The translations under genes and the position numbers were made by a program. Positions 1-9,828 of a stretch of 39,694 bases of DNA are shown in pieces (positions within the stretch are counted from its first letter, which is position 1; each line of letters starts with the position of its first letter). Under the pieces are notes generated by a model. The model saw only the letters and a program-made list of their open reading frames with translations, searched no databases and was not told the DNA's origin. Source of the DNA: an uncultured Oscillospiraceae bacterium (lineage in GTDB: Bacteria; Bacillota; Clostridia; Oscillospirales; Oscillospiraceae); the NCBI GenBank assembly GCA_904419145.1, contig CAJFQQ010000022.1:1-39694 (forward strand). The letters run 5' to 3'.

Positions 1-54
1 AAAATGGCAATTTTGTTCTGAAATGTGGACAAAATCAGCAAAAATACCAGTCAT

Positions 55-126
55 TCATGGCGATTTCCGACTTTGCCCTATTATATCGCATTCGTCGATC
101 CGGCGCACGATTCCGGTTGCTTTCAT
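55..126 (-). pseudogene. 5' remnant of an AbrB/SpoVT-family regulator gene
   Basis: A strong AGGAGG ribosome site (136-141, minus strand) precedes an ATG whose first eleven codons read MKATGIVRRID, the hallmark N-terminus of SpoVT/AbrB transition-state regulators in Clostridia. The family then continues with a conserved stretch beginning DLGRVVIP. Here the frame instead diverges after residue 12 and stops after 23 codons, and I find no continuation in the other frames of the remaining bases. I read it as a gene start severed by deletion or rearrangement. The N-terminal match is seen directly; loss of function is inference. Confidence 0.6.
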
Positions 127-479
127 AAATTCTTTCCTCCTGCGGTTTTGCCCTGGGACCGGAAGCCCGGCCCGGGACGTTTCTTTAGACAGCCATAGTA
201 TCCGCAGGATTTGGAAGTGTATGCAAAAAACGTCTCTGGGTTTGTTTGGAAAAGAATGTGTTTCAATGTGAATATTTGTTTGGAATATCGTGGAAAAGCT
301 CACGGTTCTACCTACAAAAGCAGAAGAAATGGGGGCGGCGACCCGGAGCAGGGAAGGGGAGAAACCCGTAAAAATCCTGCAGATTTTGTCTAATATGCAA
401 AATTCTTGTTGGGTAAAACTGACAATCTTTTGTTGGGTTTTTCTGTAAATTTGCCGCAGGTTTTGTCGACCCCTTTTTC
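127..479. other. Non-coding region upstream of the glycogen operon
   Basis: I see no convincing gene. The region holds a 9-bp direct repeat TTGTTGGGT at 406-414 and 430-438, 24 bp apart, and a short dyad ATTTTG-N9-CAAAAT at about 383-403. Both lie just upstream of the glg promoter and could bind a regulator. That role is inference only. Confidence 0.35.
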
Positions 480-508
480 TTGACCCTAGAAGCGGACGAG
501 AGTATAAT
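480..508 (+). promoter_or_regulatory. Sigma-A promoter of the glg operon
   Basis: TTGACC at 480-485, a 17-bp spacer, and a perfect TATAAT at 503-508. Transcription would start near 515, giving a leader of about 77 nt before glgB. Confidence 0.8.
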
Positions 509-591
509 TATCAATAGGATGGAATTCTGTGCATATAAAATTGCCGCATTGACCGCACAAAGCAGAACAAAAGCAGTTGGAGGAATGTTAC

Positions 592-2661
592 ATGAGTCAT
601 CCAGGAGCAGAACAGGCCAATATTACACAGTTCCACCAGGGGACGACCGTCAGCGCCTATGAATTCATGGGTGCCCACCCTGCCGCCAAGGGGGAGCAGG
701 AGGGCTATTGCTTCCGGGTCTGGGCCCCTGCCGCGAAGGAGGTCTCTGTTGTAGGAGACTTCAATGCCTGGGAGCACGACAGCCATCCCATGGAGAAGAT
801 TAGCCAGGGTGTATGGGAGACCTTCATCCCCAACCTGCAGCAGTATGACAACTATAAGTTTTCCATTGTCGGGGCGGACGGCAAGGTGCGGCTGAAATCA
901 GACCCCTATGCGTTCCATTTTGAGACGAGACCGGGCAACAGCAGCAAGCTGTATGATATCCGCGGCTACCAGTGGAATGACGAATCCTGGCGGAAACGTT
1001 GCCGGGAAAATCCGGCCTATTGCGCGCCAATGAATATCTATGAGGTCCATCTGGGCTCCTGGCGGCAGCGGCCCAACGGTGACTTTATCGACTACCGGGA
1101 CCTGGCCGACCAGCTCAGCGCCTATGTCAAGGAGATGGGCTTTAATTATATCGAGCTGCTGCCGATCACAGAGCACCCGCTGGATGCGTCCTGGGGCTAT
1201 CAGTGTACCGGGTACTACGCGCCTACCTCCCGCTATGGCATCCCCCACGATTTCATGTATTTTGTGGACAAGATGCACCAGGAGGGGATCGGCGTGATCC
1301 TGGACTGGGTGCCCGCCCACTTCTGTAAGGACGCTTTCGGCCTCTATGAGTTCGACGGCAGCTGCTGCTATGAGTATGCCGATCCCAAGCGCCAGGAGCA
1401 CAAGGACTGGGGGACCCGCGTCTTTGACTATGCCCGGCCGGAGGTACGCAGCTTCCTGTTCAGCAGCGCCGCCTTCTGGCTCAAGGAGTACCACATCGAC
1501 GGCATTCGGGTGGACGCGGTGGCGTCCATGCTGTATCTGGACTACTCGCGGCAGGCGGGGGAGTGGAGCCCCAACAAGTACGGCGGCCATGAGCACCTGG
1601 AGGCCATTGATTTCCTGCGGGATTTGAATAAGGTCTGCTTTGGTGTGAATCCCTGGGTGCTGATGGTGGCGGAGGAGTCCACCGCATGGCCCATGGTGAC
1701 CAAACCGCCCCAGGACGGCGGCCTTGGCTTCAATCTGAAGTGGAACATGGGCTGGATGAACGACATGTGCCACTATCTGAAGCTGGACCCGTGGTTCCGC
1801 CAGTTCCACCACAAGGATATCACCTTCTCCATGATGTACGCTTTCTCAGAGAACTATGTGCTGCCCATGTCCCACGACGAGGTGGTGCACATGAAGGGTT
1901 CCGTCTTTGGCAAGATGCCCGGCGACCGATGGCTGAAATTTGCCGGCGTCCGCGGGTTCTACGCCTATATGCTGGCCCATCCGGGAAAGAAGCTGAGCTT
2001 TATGGGCGCAGAGCTGGGCACTGAGGAGGAGTGGGCCTTTTATAAGGAGCTGAACTGGCCGCTGTTGGAAAACCCGGACAACGCCCAGCTCCACCAGTGC
2101 ATCAAGGATCTCAACCACTTCTATCTCAGCCAGCCCCCCCTGTGGGAGATTGACTTTGACTGGCAGGGCTTTGAGTGGCTGGTCAGCGATGATAACAGCA
2201 ACAATGTAGTGGTATTCCTGCGTCGGGACAGGGCGGGAAAGACCTTGGTGTGTGCTGTGAACTTTTCCCCCAATGTATATGAGGATTATCGGTTTGGCTG
2301 CCCGCCGTTTAAGGAATTTATAGAGGTATTTAATACTGACGCGGCCGCATATGGTGGTAGCGGCGTCACAAATGATGCACCGGCAAAGGTGTCCTGGAAG
2401 GAATCCCACGGGAAAGAGAGCTCTGTCTCCATTCGGATTCCGCCTATGGGAGCGGTGTTCCTGGAGGGCAGCGGCAAGCTGCGGGCCAAACCGAAGCCCA
2501 GGACAGCGGCAAAGGGGACGGCCAAGGCAGCAGCAAAAGGGCGGAGCAGCGAGAAGAGCGCTGCAGCCGGGACCGCCCCGGCAGAGACCGCCCAGACAAC
2601 GGATCAATCCACCGCAGGCGCGGACAAGAAAACAACGAAAAAGAGAGGCACGAGTAAATGA
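592..2661 (+). CDS. glgB: 1,4-alpha-glucan branching enzyme GlgB
   Basis: This enzyme makes alpha-1,6 branches in glycogen by cutting an alpha-1,4 glucan and transferring the chain. It has 689 residues, with an N-terminal CBM48 domain at about 37-130 and a GH13 barrel. The catalytic residues are visible: nucleophile Asp308 in [10 protein letters not shown], acid/base Glu361 in VAEEST, and Asp429 in MSHDEVVH. I chose ATG 592 because it lies 8 nt after GGAGG; an in-frame TTG 15 nt upstream would overlap that site. It is the first gene of the operon and its stop overlaps the glgC start (ATGA). The last 65 or so residues (from about 625) form a Lys/Ala/Pro/Thr-rich low-complexity tail that a typical GlgB lacks. 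Confidence 0.97.
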   Translation: MSHPGAEQANITQFHQGTTVSAYEFMGAHPAAKGEQEGYCFRVWAPAAKEVSVVGDFNAWEHDSHPMEKISQGVWETFIPNLQQYDNYKFSIVGADGKVRLKSDPYAFHFETRPGNSSKLYDIRGYQWNDESWRKRCRENPAYCAPMNIYEVHLGSWRQRPNGDFIDYRDLADQLSAYVKEMGFNYIELLPITEHPLDASWGYQCTGYYAPTSRYGIPHDFMYFVDKMHQEGIGVILDWVPAHFCKDAFGLYEFDGSCCYEYADPKRQEHKDWGTRVFDYARPEVRSFLFSSAAFWLKEYHIDGIRVDAVASMLYLDYSRQAGEWSPNKYGGHEHLEAIDFLRDLNKVCFGVNPWVLMVAEESTAWPMVTKPPQDGGLGFNLKWNMGWMNDMCHYLKLDPWFRQFHHKDITFSMMYAFSENYVLPMSHDEVVHMKGSVFGKMPGDRWLKFAGVRGFYAYMLAHPGKKLSFMGAELGTEEEWAFYKELNWPLLENPDNAQLHQCIKDLNHFYLSQPPLWEIDFDWQGFEWLVSDDNSNNVVVFLRRDRAGKTLVCAVNFSPNVYEDYRFGCPPFKEFIEVFNTDAAAYGGSGVTNDAPAKVSWKESHGKESSVSIRIPPMGAVFLEGSGKLRAKPKPRTAAKGTAKAAAKGRSSEKSAAAGTAPAETAQTTDQSTAGADKKTTKKRGTSK

Positions 2662-3866
2662 AGAAGGAATGTATCGCCATGCTGTTGGCCGGCGGCCAGG
2701 GCAGCCGTCTGTATGTGCTGACCGGCAATGTGGCAAAGCCAGCAGTTCCCTTCGGCGGGAAATACCGCATTATCGACTTCCCGTTGTCCAACTGCACCAA
2801 CGCCGGGATCGACACTGTTGGTGTGCTGACCCAGTACAAGCCCCTTGAGCTCAACAGCTACATCGGCTCCGGCCAGCCCTGGGATCTGGACCGGGCCAAT
2901 GGGGGCGTCCATATCCTGCCGCCTTACATGGTGGAGGGGGACAAGGGCAGCTGGTACAAGGGTACGGCCAACGCCATCTACCAGAATATCGGCTTTGTGG
3001 ATATGTACGACCCGGACTACGTAGTGATCCTGTCCGGAGACCACATCTACAAGATGAACTACATGAAGATGGTCCAGGCCCACAAGGCCGCCGGCGCCGC
3101 CTGCACCATCTCTGTGCTGGAAGTGCCCTGGGACGAGGCCTCCCGCTTCGGCATCATGAATGTGGACAGCGAGGACAACATCGTGGAGTTCCAGGAGAAG
3201 CCCAAGGAGCCCAAGAGCAACCTGGCATCCATGGGGATCTATGTGTTTGACTGGAAAAAGCTGCGCCAATATCTGGTGGAAGATGAGAATGATCCCGCAT
3301 CCTCCAACGACTTCGGAAAGAATATTATCCCTAAGATGCTGGCTGCGGGGGAGAAGATGCTGGCTTATCGCTTTGAGGGGTACTGGAAGGATGTGGGTAC
3401 CCTGGAGAGCCTGTGGGACGCCAATATGGATATGCTGTCCCGGGGAGAGCTGGATCTGTTGGAGTCCAGCTGGCCTATTTATTCCCGCATCCCCTCGGCG
3501 CCGCCTGCCTTCATGGGAAAGACGGCCAAGGTGGAGCACAGCGTCATGACCCAGGGATGTGATGTCAATGGAAGCGTGTTCAACTCCGTCCTCAGCGACA
3601 ACGTGGTGATCGAGGAGGGGGCCGATGTGCAGTATTCAGTGCTGATGCCCGGCGTCACGGTGAAGCGGGGCGCAGTGGTGAAGTACGCGATCCTGGGAGA
3701 AAACGTGCAGATCGGCGCCGGCGCGACAGTGGGCGGCGATCCTATGGACTATGACCCCAACCTGTGGGGGATCTCGGTCATCGGACCGGGCGGCGTCATT
3801 GCCGATGGGGAGACAGTGTCCCCCAAGACCATGCTCAACCGCTGCCATGAGGAGGTGCGCAGATGA
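2658..3866 (+). CDS. glgC: Glucose-1-phosphate adenylyltransferase, catalytic subunit GlgC
   Basis: GlgC makes ADP-glucose from ATP and glucose-1-phosphate, the committed step of bacterial glycogen synthesis. The 402 residues contain the nucleotidyltransferase signature GGQGSRL (12-18), the [15 protein letters not shown] segment from residue 27, the FQEKP substrate-lysine motif near 178, and a C-terminal left-handed beta-helix region from about 290. It overlaps glgB and glgD by 4 nt at each end, implying translational coupling. The following GlgD is probably its non-catalytic partner, as in other Firmicutes. Confidence 0.97.
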   Translation: MKKECIAMLLAGGQGSRLYVLTGNVAKPAVPFGGKYRIIDFPLSNCTNAGIDTVGVLTQYKPLELNSYIGSGQPWDLDRANGGVHILPPYMVEGDKGSWYKGTANAIYQNIGFVDMYDPDYVVILSGDHIYKMNYMKMVQAHKAAGAACTISVLEVPWDEASRFGIMNVDSEDNIVEFQEKPKEPKSNLASMGIYVFDWKKLRQYLVEDENDPASSNDFGKNIIPKMLAAGEKMLAYRFEGYWKDVGTLESLWDANMDMLSRGELDLLESSWPIYSRIPSAPPAFMGKTAKVEHSVMTQGCDVNGSVFNSVLSDNVVIEEGADVQYSVLMPGVTVKRGAVVKYAILGENVQIGAGATVGGDPMDYDPNLWGISVIGPGGVIADGETVSPKTMLNRCHEEVRR

Positions 3867-4978
3867 AAGGCCTGCACGGACTGATTTTTGCATATGATAA
3901 GTATCCCGCCCTGCGGGAGCTGACGGAGCACCGCTCTCCCGCCTCGGTGCCCTTCGGCGGCCGGTACCGGGTGATCGACTTTATGCTGAGCAATCTGGTA
4001 AACGCCGGCGTGTTTGACGTGGGGGTCATCCTCCACGGCAACTACCAGAGCCTGCTGGACCATCTGGGCAGCGGGAAGGACTGGGATCTGAGCCGCATCC
4101 ACGGCGGTCTGCGGCTGCTGCCCCCCTTTGCCACAGTACAGCACCGGGATGACAGCACTTTCCGGGGAAAGATGGAGGCCCTGTACGGGGTACGCTCCTA
4201 TCTGGAGAATATCCGCCAGGATCATGTGGTGATGACGGACAGCGACTTGATTATCAATATTCCCCTTCAACAGGTGTATGAGGACCATATGGCCTCCGGC
4301 GCGGATATTACCTGCGTCTGTACTGCTGGCCCTGGAGGGGCGGTGGAGGAAAGCACCTACTTCGAGCTGGGGGAGGACGGTTGGATCACCGATACGATTT
4401 TTGGCGTCCGGACCCCCCGGGAATACCGCTCCCTGGATATCTTTATCCTCTCCAAGCAGCTGCTCCTGGATGTGGTGGAGGAGTGCGGCATCCATGACCA
4501 TTACAGCTTCCGTAATGCGGTGCTCCAGAACATGGCGGGACAGCTGAAGATCCGCGGCTATGTTTGGAGCGGATATTCTGCCCAAATCCGCAGCCTTGCT
4601 GAATATTATGACCGCAGTATGGAGCTGCTGGATCCCAATATCCGCCGGGAGCTGTTTCCGAAGGACCGGCCTATTTATACAAAAGAGCTGAATGTGTCCT
4701 CTACTTATGTGGATCCGGACGGAGGATGCATCAATTCCCTGGTAGCCGATGGCTGCACTGTGGAGGGAACCGTGGAGAACTCCATCCTGTTCCGGGGCGT
4801 CTCGGTCGCAAAGGGCGCCCAGGTGAAGGACTGTATCCTGATGCAGAATGCTGCCGTGGGCAGGGAGTCTGTGCTGCACCATATTATTGCTGACAAAAAT
4901 GTGAAGGTAGCGGAGCGGCGCACCTTGATCGGACATGCTAAATACCCCATGGCGATTGCAAAAAATTCTGAGATTTAA
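3863..4978 (+). CDS. glgD: GlgD, regulatory subunit of ADP-glucose pyrophosphorylase
   Basis: A 371-residue homologue of GlgC. It keeps the [13 protein letters not shown] segment and the C-terminal beta-helix, but the N-terminal GGxGxRL phosphate-binding loop is replaced by [13 protein letters not shown]. In Firmicutes such GlgD proteins are catalytically poor and pair with GlgC as a heterotetramer. Loss of the loop is visible; the pairing is family knowledge. The start overlaps the glgC stop (ATGA), so equal synthesis of the two subunits is likely. Confidence 0.94.
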   Translation: MKGLHGLIFAYDKYPALRELTEHRSPASVPFGGRYRVIDFMLSNLVNAGVFDVGVILHGNYQSLLDHLGSGKDWDLSRIHGGLRLLPPFATVQHRDDSTFRGKMEALYGVRSYLENIRQDHVVMTDSDLIINIPLQQVYEDHMASGADITCVCTAGPGGAVEESTYFELGEDGWITDTIFGVRTPREYRSLDIFILSKQLLLDVVEECGIHDHYSFRNAVLQNMAGQLKIRGYVWSGYSAQIRSLAEYYDRSMELLDPNIRRELFPKDRPIYTKELNVSSTYVDPDGGCINSLVADGCTVEGTVENSILFRGVSVAKGAQVKDCILMQNAAVGRESVLHHIIADKNVKVAERRTLIGHAKYPMAIAKNSEI

Positions 4979-5001
4979 CCTATATTTAGCATATCACGTT
5001 C

Positions 5002-5082
5002 AAATTGTCAAAACGGGTTTTGAAATTTCTGAAAATTCTGTCCAAATTGAGCATTGTAGGACGAGACGGTAAAGGATATGAT
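5002..5082 (+). promoter_or_regulatory. Inverted repeat and possible internal promoter before glgA
   Basis: A near-perfect dyad (AAATT-GT-CAAAAC / GTTTTG-AAATTT) lies at 5002-5028 just after glgD. It has no U-tract, so it looks more like an operator or attenuating stem than a terminator. TTGTAG at 5054-5059 followed by a 17-bp spacer and TATGAT at 5077-5082 could be a weaker promoter for glgA. Confidence 0.35.
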
Positions 5083-5131
5083 AGGGCAGTGGAAATTTCT
5101 CAGCCCTGTCGCCCAGGAAGGAGAGGATCCC

Positions 5132-6565
5132 ATGAGAATTTTGTTTGCCACATCGGAAGCGGTACCCTTCTGCAAGACCGGCGGCCTTGCGGATGTGGCG
5201 GGCAGCCTGCCCCAGGCCCTGGCGAAAACCGGGGACGAGGTGGCGGTGGTGCTGCCGCTGTACCAGCGGGTAGCGGAGAAGTGGATGAGCCAGCTGACGT
5301 TTATCACCCACATTGATGTGCCCCTTGGCTGGCGGCGGGTTTATGCGGGGCTGTTCCGCCTGGAGAAGGACGGCGTTATCTGGTACTTCATTGACAATGA
5401 GTACTACTTCAAGCGGGAGGGGCTCTACGGCCACTATGACGACGGCGAGCGGTTCGGATTTTTCTCCCGGGCAGTGGTATCCCTGTTGCCCAGCATGAAC
5501 TGGATGCCGGACATCATCCACTGCAACGACTGGCAGACCGCCTTGGTGCCCGTATACCTCAAGGACGAGTGTGTGCGCTGGCCGGAGATCCGGGGGATCA
5601 AGACGGTCTTTACCGTCCACAACATCGAGTATCAGGGACGCTATGGAAAGGAGACCCTGGAGGACCTGTTCGGCCTGGCTCCCGGATGGTTTGCCGACGG
5701 CACCATCGCCTATTCCGGGGACGTGAACCTGTTGAAGGGCGCCCTGATGACCTGCGACGCCATCACCGCTGTCAGTCCCACCTATGCCCAGGAGCTGCGC
5801 AACCCCTTCTATGCCCACGGCATGGAGGGCGTGATGAATCTCAATGCCTGGAAGCTCCACGGCGTCCTCAACGGCATCGATATGGTGCGCTACGATCCTG
5901 CCACCGATCCGGCGATTCCCAGCCACTACAGCGTCAAGCGCATGGAGGGGAAGAAACGCTGCAAGGAGGCGCTGCAGCAGCATCTGGGGCTGAACGTGGA
6001 GCCGGATACACCCGTCATTGCCATTGTCAGCCGGCTGGTGAGCCACAAGGGCTTGGATTTGGTGTGCAAGGCTTTTGACGAGATCATGAGCCTCCACTGC
6101 CAGCTGGTGGTTCTGGGCAGCGGGGATTACGCCTATGAGCAGTTTTTCGAGAGCAAACTCCAGTGGCTACCCGGGCGCATGGCGCTCTATCGCGGCTATA
6201 ATGAGGATCTGGCTATGCAGATCTATGCCGGGGCGGACCTGTTGCTGATGCCCTCCAAGAGCGAGCCCTGCGGTCTTGCACAGATGATCGCCATGCGGTA
6301 CGGCACCGTGCCCATTGTCCGGGAGACCGGCGGGCTGAAGGATACCGTCCACCCCTATGAGGCATGGTGCGGCGCCGGCAACGGCTTTACCTTTGCCGAC
6401 TACAACGCCGGGGATATGGCCTATGTGATCCGGCAGGCAGTGGATCTGTACCACAACAACCGGGATGCCTTTAAGCAGCTGCAGTACCACGGCATGACCA
6501 CAGATTTCAGTTGGGACCGGAGCGCCCAGGCATATAATGAAATATATCAGATGATCCGCGGCTGA
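5132..6565 (+). CDS. glgA: Glycogen synthase GlgA (GT5)
   Basis: Transfers glucose from ADP-glucose to the non-reducing end of a growing alpha-1,4 glucan. The 477 residues have the GT-B fold markers: K15-T-G-G-L-A-D-V at the N-terminus for ADP-glucose binding, PSKSEPCGLAQ with catalytic Glu378, and the C-terminal ETGGLKDTV loop. I chose ATG 5132, which follows AAGGAGAGG at normal spacing; the longer in-frame start at 5078 lacks a ribosome site. It is separated from glgD by 153 bp that contain a dyad and possible promoter, so it may be transcribed partly on its own. Confidence 0.96.
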   Translation: MRILFATSEAVPFCKTGGLADVAGSLPQALAKTGDEVAVVLPLYQRVAEKWMSQLTFITHIDVPLGWRRVYAGLFRLEKDGVIWYFIDNEYYFKREGLYGHYDDGERFGFFSRAVVSLLPSMNWMPDIIHCNDWQTALVPVYLKDECVRWPEIRGIKTVFTVHNIEYQGRYGKETLEDLFGLAPGWFADGTIAYSGDVNLLKGALMTCDAITAVSPTYAQELRNPFYAHGMEGVMNLNAWKLHGVLNGIDMVRYDPATDPAIPSHYSVKRMEGKKRCKEALQQHLGLNVEPDTPVIAIVSRLVSHKGLDLVCKAFDEIMSLHCQLVVLGSGDYAYEQFFESKLQWLPGRMALYRGYNEDLAMQIYAGADLLLMPSKSEPCGLAQMIAMRYGTVPIVRETGGLKDTVHPYEAWCGAGNGFTFADYNAGDMAYVIRQAVDLYHNNRDAFKQLQYHGMTTDFSWDRSAQAYNEIYQMIRG

Positions 6566-6578
6566 GTACCCGGAAAAG

Positions 6579-6609
6579 CGCGGGGGGTATCATCGATACC
6601 CCCCGCTTT
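6579..6609 (+). terminator. Rho-independent terminator after glgA
   Basis: A perfect 11-bp GC-rich stem GCGGGGGGTAT / ATACCCCCCGC (6580-6606) with a 5-nt loop, followed by a short TTT. The left flank AAAAG makes it potentially bidirectional. Confidence 0.75.
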
Positions 6610-6721
6610 GACGGAACAGGCGGCGGCTCATCGCAAACCGTCTGCAAGGTGTACCCAAGTTTACCGGCGGGCCGATTTGGATATGCTTTGCAGACAGAAT
6701 ATTCGGAAGTGAGGATATAAT

Positions 6722-9151
6722 ATGGAAACCTTCACCAGAAAACAAATGAAAAAGGCGATCGAGGATAAACTGCGGCTGAATTTCGGCTGCACGGTTGAGG
6801 AGGCCTCGGAAGCCAATGTGATGAAGGCCTGCGCCATGGTGCTGCGGGATGTGATGGCCAGCCGTGCCATTGATACGCGCTCTGCCACCAAGAAGGGCCA
6901 CAAGCGCCAGGTGCACTACATGTCCCTGGAGTTCCTGATGGGCCGGAGCCTGATGAAAAATGCCTATAATCTGGAGTGCCTGGACGCCCTGAAGGGGGCG
7001 TTGGAGGATTTGGGCTTCAAGAGCGGCGACATCTTTGAGATGGAGCCGGACGCGGGCCTTGGCAACGGCGGCTTGGGCCGTCTGGCGGCCTGCTATCTGG
7101 ACAGCCTCACCACCCTGGAGATCCCGGCCACCGGCTATTCCATCTGCTATGAGCTGGGAATCTTCAAGCAGAAGATCTTGGACGGCCAGCAGGTGGAGCT
7201 GCCCGACGACTGGAAGGGGATGGGAGACGCCTGGCTGGTGCCCAAGCCCGATGAAATGGAGGAGGTCCACTTCGGCGGTACCCTCCGGGAGTTCTGGGAC
7301 GACGGTTACCTCCATGTGGTGAACGAGGGATATACCCGGGTTCTGGCGGTGCCCTGTGATATGGAGATCGCCGGCTATGAGACCGAGCATACCAATACCC
7401 TGCGCCTGTGGGACGCCAGGAGCCCCAAGCCCATTGACATGGAGCTCTTTAATAAGGGCGACTATGTACAGGCGACAGAGGAGTCCGCCATGGCCGAGGC
7501 CATTGCCAAGGTGCTCTATCCCGAGGATAACCACTATGAGGGCAAGAGCCTGCGCCTCAAGCAGCAGTACTTCTTCGTGTCTGCCACGGTGCAGTCCATT
7601 GTGCGCAAGCACATCCAGGCCTACGGGACGTTGAAAAACTTCCACGAGAAGAACGTCATCCAGGTCAATGACACCCACCCTGCCTTGGTGATCCCGGAGC
7701 TCATGCGCATTTTCATGGACGACGCGGGCCTGGACTGGGAGGAGGCCTGGTACATCACCACCAACTCCGTGGCCTACACCAACCATACGGTCATGGCGGA
7801 GGCACTGGAGCGCTGGCCCCAGAACCTGGTGGAGAGCCTGATGCCCAGAATCTGGCAGATTCTGGTGGAGATCGCCCGGCGCTGGCAGCAGAAGGTGGAG
7901 GACTTCTACCACCGGGACGAGAACATCGTCAGGAAGATGGCGATTATCTGGGACGGCGAAGTGCGCATGGCAAACCTCTGCATTGCCGGCGGCATGGCGG
8001 TCAACGGCGTGTCCGAGCTCCACAGCCAGATCCTCAAGGACGACCTGTTCCACGACTTCTATGTCATGGAGCCTGATAAATTCAAGAATGTGACCAACGG
8101 CATCGACCACCGCCGCTGGCTCAGCGAGATCAATCCCGGGCTAGACAGCCTGATTCGTGATCTTTCTGGGGGTGAGGACTACCTGCTCCATCCCAATGCC
8201 CTTGAGAAGCTGGATGCCTATGCTGAAGACCAGTCGGTGTTGGAGCAGCTGGAGAAGATCAAAAAGGCGAACAAGGAGAACTTCGCTGCCTACGCCAAGA
8301 AGGAGCAGGGGATCATCCTCAATACCGACGCCATTTTCGACGTGCAGGTCAAGCGCCTCCATGAGTACAAGCGGCAGCTCCTCAACGCCATGCACATCAT
8401 CCACCTCTACCAGATGCTGCGGGATAACCCCAACATGGATCTGGTGCCCCACACCTTCCTGTTCGGCGCCAAGGCCGCGCCCGGCTACGCTGTAGCCAAG
8501 CGGATTATCCACCTCATCAACTCCCTGGCCAATGAGATCAATAAGGACCCCATCTGCAAGGACCGGCTCCAGGTGGTGTTTCTGGAGAACTACCGGGTGT
8601 CCCTGGCGGAGCAGCTCATGCCCGCCAGCGAGGTGAGCCAGCAGATCTCCACCGCCGGCAAGGAGGCCAGCGGCACGGGCAACATGAAGTTCATGATGAA
8701 CGGCGCCCTCACTGTGGGCACCCTGGACGGGGCCAACGTGGAGATGCACCGGGTGCTGGGGGATGAGAACATGTTCCTCTTCGGCCTCAAGACCGAGGAG
8801 GTGGCGGAGACCCGGCGCAACGGCTACAATCCCTACCGCATCTACAGCCGCGACCCGGCGATCCACGCGGTGCTGGACCAGATCAACAAGGGCTTCAGCG
8901 ACGGTGTGCGCTACGAGGATCTCCACGAGCGCCTGCTCTTCGGCAACGGCGGCACCCCCGACGAGTATATGCTCCTGGCGGACTTCCCCTCCTACTGCGA
9001 GGCGGAGCGCCGGATGGTGGAGACCTATGCCGACCGCACCAAGTGGAACCAGATGAGCCTGCACAATATCGCCCGCAGCGGTATCTTCGCAGCAGACCGC
9101 TCCATCGCGGACTACGCGGAGCGGATCTGGAAGGTGCCCTACAAGAAATAA
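6722..9151 (+). CDS. glgP: Glycogen/maltodextrin phosphorylase GlgP (GT35)
   Basis: Releases glucose-1-phosphate from the ends of alpha-1,4 glucans, the degradative counterpart of GlgA. The 809 residues include the N-terminal GLGNGGLGRLAACYLDS signature and the pyridoxal-phosphate site GTGNMKFMMNGAL, where Lys656 is the Schiff-base lysine. The length is normal for the family. A GAGG ribosome site lies about 8 nt before the ATG. The glgA terminator upstream suggests its own promoter, although I cannot pick a convincing one in 6610-6720. Having synthesis and breakdown genes side by side is usual for glycogen loci. Confidence 0.96.
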   Translation: METFTRKQMKKAIEDKLRLNFGCTVEEASEANVMKACAMVLRDVMASRAIDTRSATKKGHKRQVHYMSLEFLMGRSLMKNAYNLECLDALKGALEDLGFKSGDIFEMEPDAGLGNGGLGRLAACYLDSLTTLEIPATGYSICYELGIFKQKILDGQQVELPDDWKGMGDAWLVPKPDEMEEVHFGGTLREFWDDGYLHVVNEGYTRVLAVPCDMEIAGYETEHTNTLRLWDARSPKPIDMELFNKGDYVQATEESAMAEAIAKVLYPEDNHYEGKSLRLKQQYFFVSATVQSIVRKHIQAYGTLKNFHEKNVIQVNDTHPALVIPELMRIFMDDAGLDWEEAWYITTNSVAYTNHTVMAEALERWPQNLVESLMPRIWQILVEIARRWQQKVEDFYHRDENIVRKMAIIWDGEVRMANLCIAGGMAVNGVSELHSQILKDDLFHDFYVMEPDKFKNVTNGIDHRRWLSEINPGLDSLIRDLSGGEDYLLHPNALEKLDAYAEDQSVLEQLEKIKKANKENFAAYAKKEQGIILNTDAIFDVQVKRLHEYKRQLLNAMHIIHLYQMLRDNPNMDLVPHTFLFGAKAAPGYAVAKRIIHLINSLANEINKDPICKDRLQVVFLENYRVSLAEQLMPASEVSQQISTAGKEASGTGNMKFMMNGALTVGTLDGANVEMHRVLGDENMFLFGLKTEEVAETRRNGYNPYRIYSRDPAIHAVLDQINKGFSDGVRYEDLHERLLFGNGGTPDEYMLLADFPSYCEAERRMVETYADRTKWNQMSLHNIARSGIFAADRSIADYAERIWKVPYKK

Positions 9152-9190
9152 CCCACGCCGCAGAAGTGTTTTCCATACTGTTGTGTGTGT

Positions 9191-9224
9191 GAAAGGGACG
9201 GAGCGCATGCGCTCCGTCCCTTTC
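9191..9224 (+). terminator. Terminator after glgP
   Basis: A perfect 34-bp palindrome with arms GAAAGGGACGGAGCGCA / TGCGCTCCGTCCCTTTC about 40 nt after the glgP stop. The U-tract is short, so the stem does most of the work. Confidence 0.7.
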
Positions 9225-9342
9225 CGCATCCGGATAATACCTCCAAAAAGTTTTTTCCTCTGCTGAGATTTTTGGGCCCCCTCAGGCGTATACCTAGTGA
9301 AAGCCGCTTTCAACAAGTCCTCACCCACAAGGAGGGAAACCC

Positions 9343-9828
9343 TTGACAGATTCCCAGTTTGAAAAAGCCGTGGAGACCTACGGCGACACCATCTTCCGCG
9401 TGGCCTACAGCTATCTCAAGAACCGCTCCGACGCGGAGGATGTGATGCAGGAGACCCTGCTGAAGCTCTACCAGGAGGACGGCCGGTTCGAGAGCGAGGA
9501 ACACCGAAAACGGTGGCTCATCCGGGTGGCAGTGAACCAGTGCAAGTCAACCCTCCGCTCCACCTGGCTGCGGCGGACGGTGCCCCTGGAGGAGCAGACG
9601 GACACGCCGGTATTCGACCGGCCGGAGCAGAGCGAGCTCTTTGACCAGGTCATGGCGCTGCCAAAAAACTACCGGCTGGTGGTGTATCTCTACTACTACG
9701 AGGGATACCAGGCCCGGGAGATCGCGGAGCTCACGCACCGGAATCTGTCCACGGTACAGACCTGGCTCATGCGGGCCCGGGGACAACTGCAACGATCACT
9801 GAAGGAGGCATGGAGCCGCAATGGATAG
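9343..9828 (+). CDS. ECF-type RNA polymerase sigma factor
   Basis: A 161-residue sigma-70-family protein of the extracytoplasmic-function type. Region 2 (about 20-50) has AYSYLKNRSDAEDVMQET, and region 4 (about 107-155) has the helix-turn-helix REIAELTHRNLSTVQTWLMR. The start is a TTG preceded by AAGGAGGG; no ATG or GTG fits. It overlaps the next gene by 8 nt. That gene encodes a single-pass membrane protein, so the pair is probably a sigma factor and its membrane-bound anti-sigma factor. The upstream segment around 9269-9293 has a CGTATA that could belong to an autoregulated ECF promoter, but I cannot identify its -35 element. Confidence 0.9.
   Translation: MTDSQFEKAVETYGDTIFRVAYSYLKNRSDAEDVMQETLLKLYQEDGRFESEEHRKRWLIRVAVNQCKSTLRSTWLRRTVPLEEQTDTPVFDRPEQSELFDQVMALPKNYRLVVYLYYYEGYQAREIAELTHRNLSTVQTWLMRARGQLQRSLKEAWSRNG

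Noticed and set aside
406..438. The paired TTGTTGGGT repeats as a possible CRISPR fragment
   Set aside because: There are only two 9-bp units, far too short and few; I see no repeat-spacer array anywhere in the window.
898..6097. Several 300-400-residue minus-strand frames opposite glgB, glgC, glgD and glgA
   Set aside because: They are antisense shadows produced by G/C-rich third positions and show no motifs.
9269..9293. An autoregulated ECF promoter upstream of the sigma factor gene
   Set aside because: A CGTATA fits a -10 element, but no recognisable -35 motif lies at the right distance, so I did not list it as a feature.
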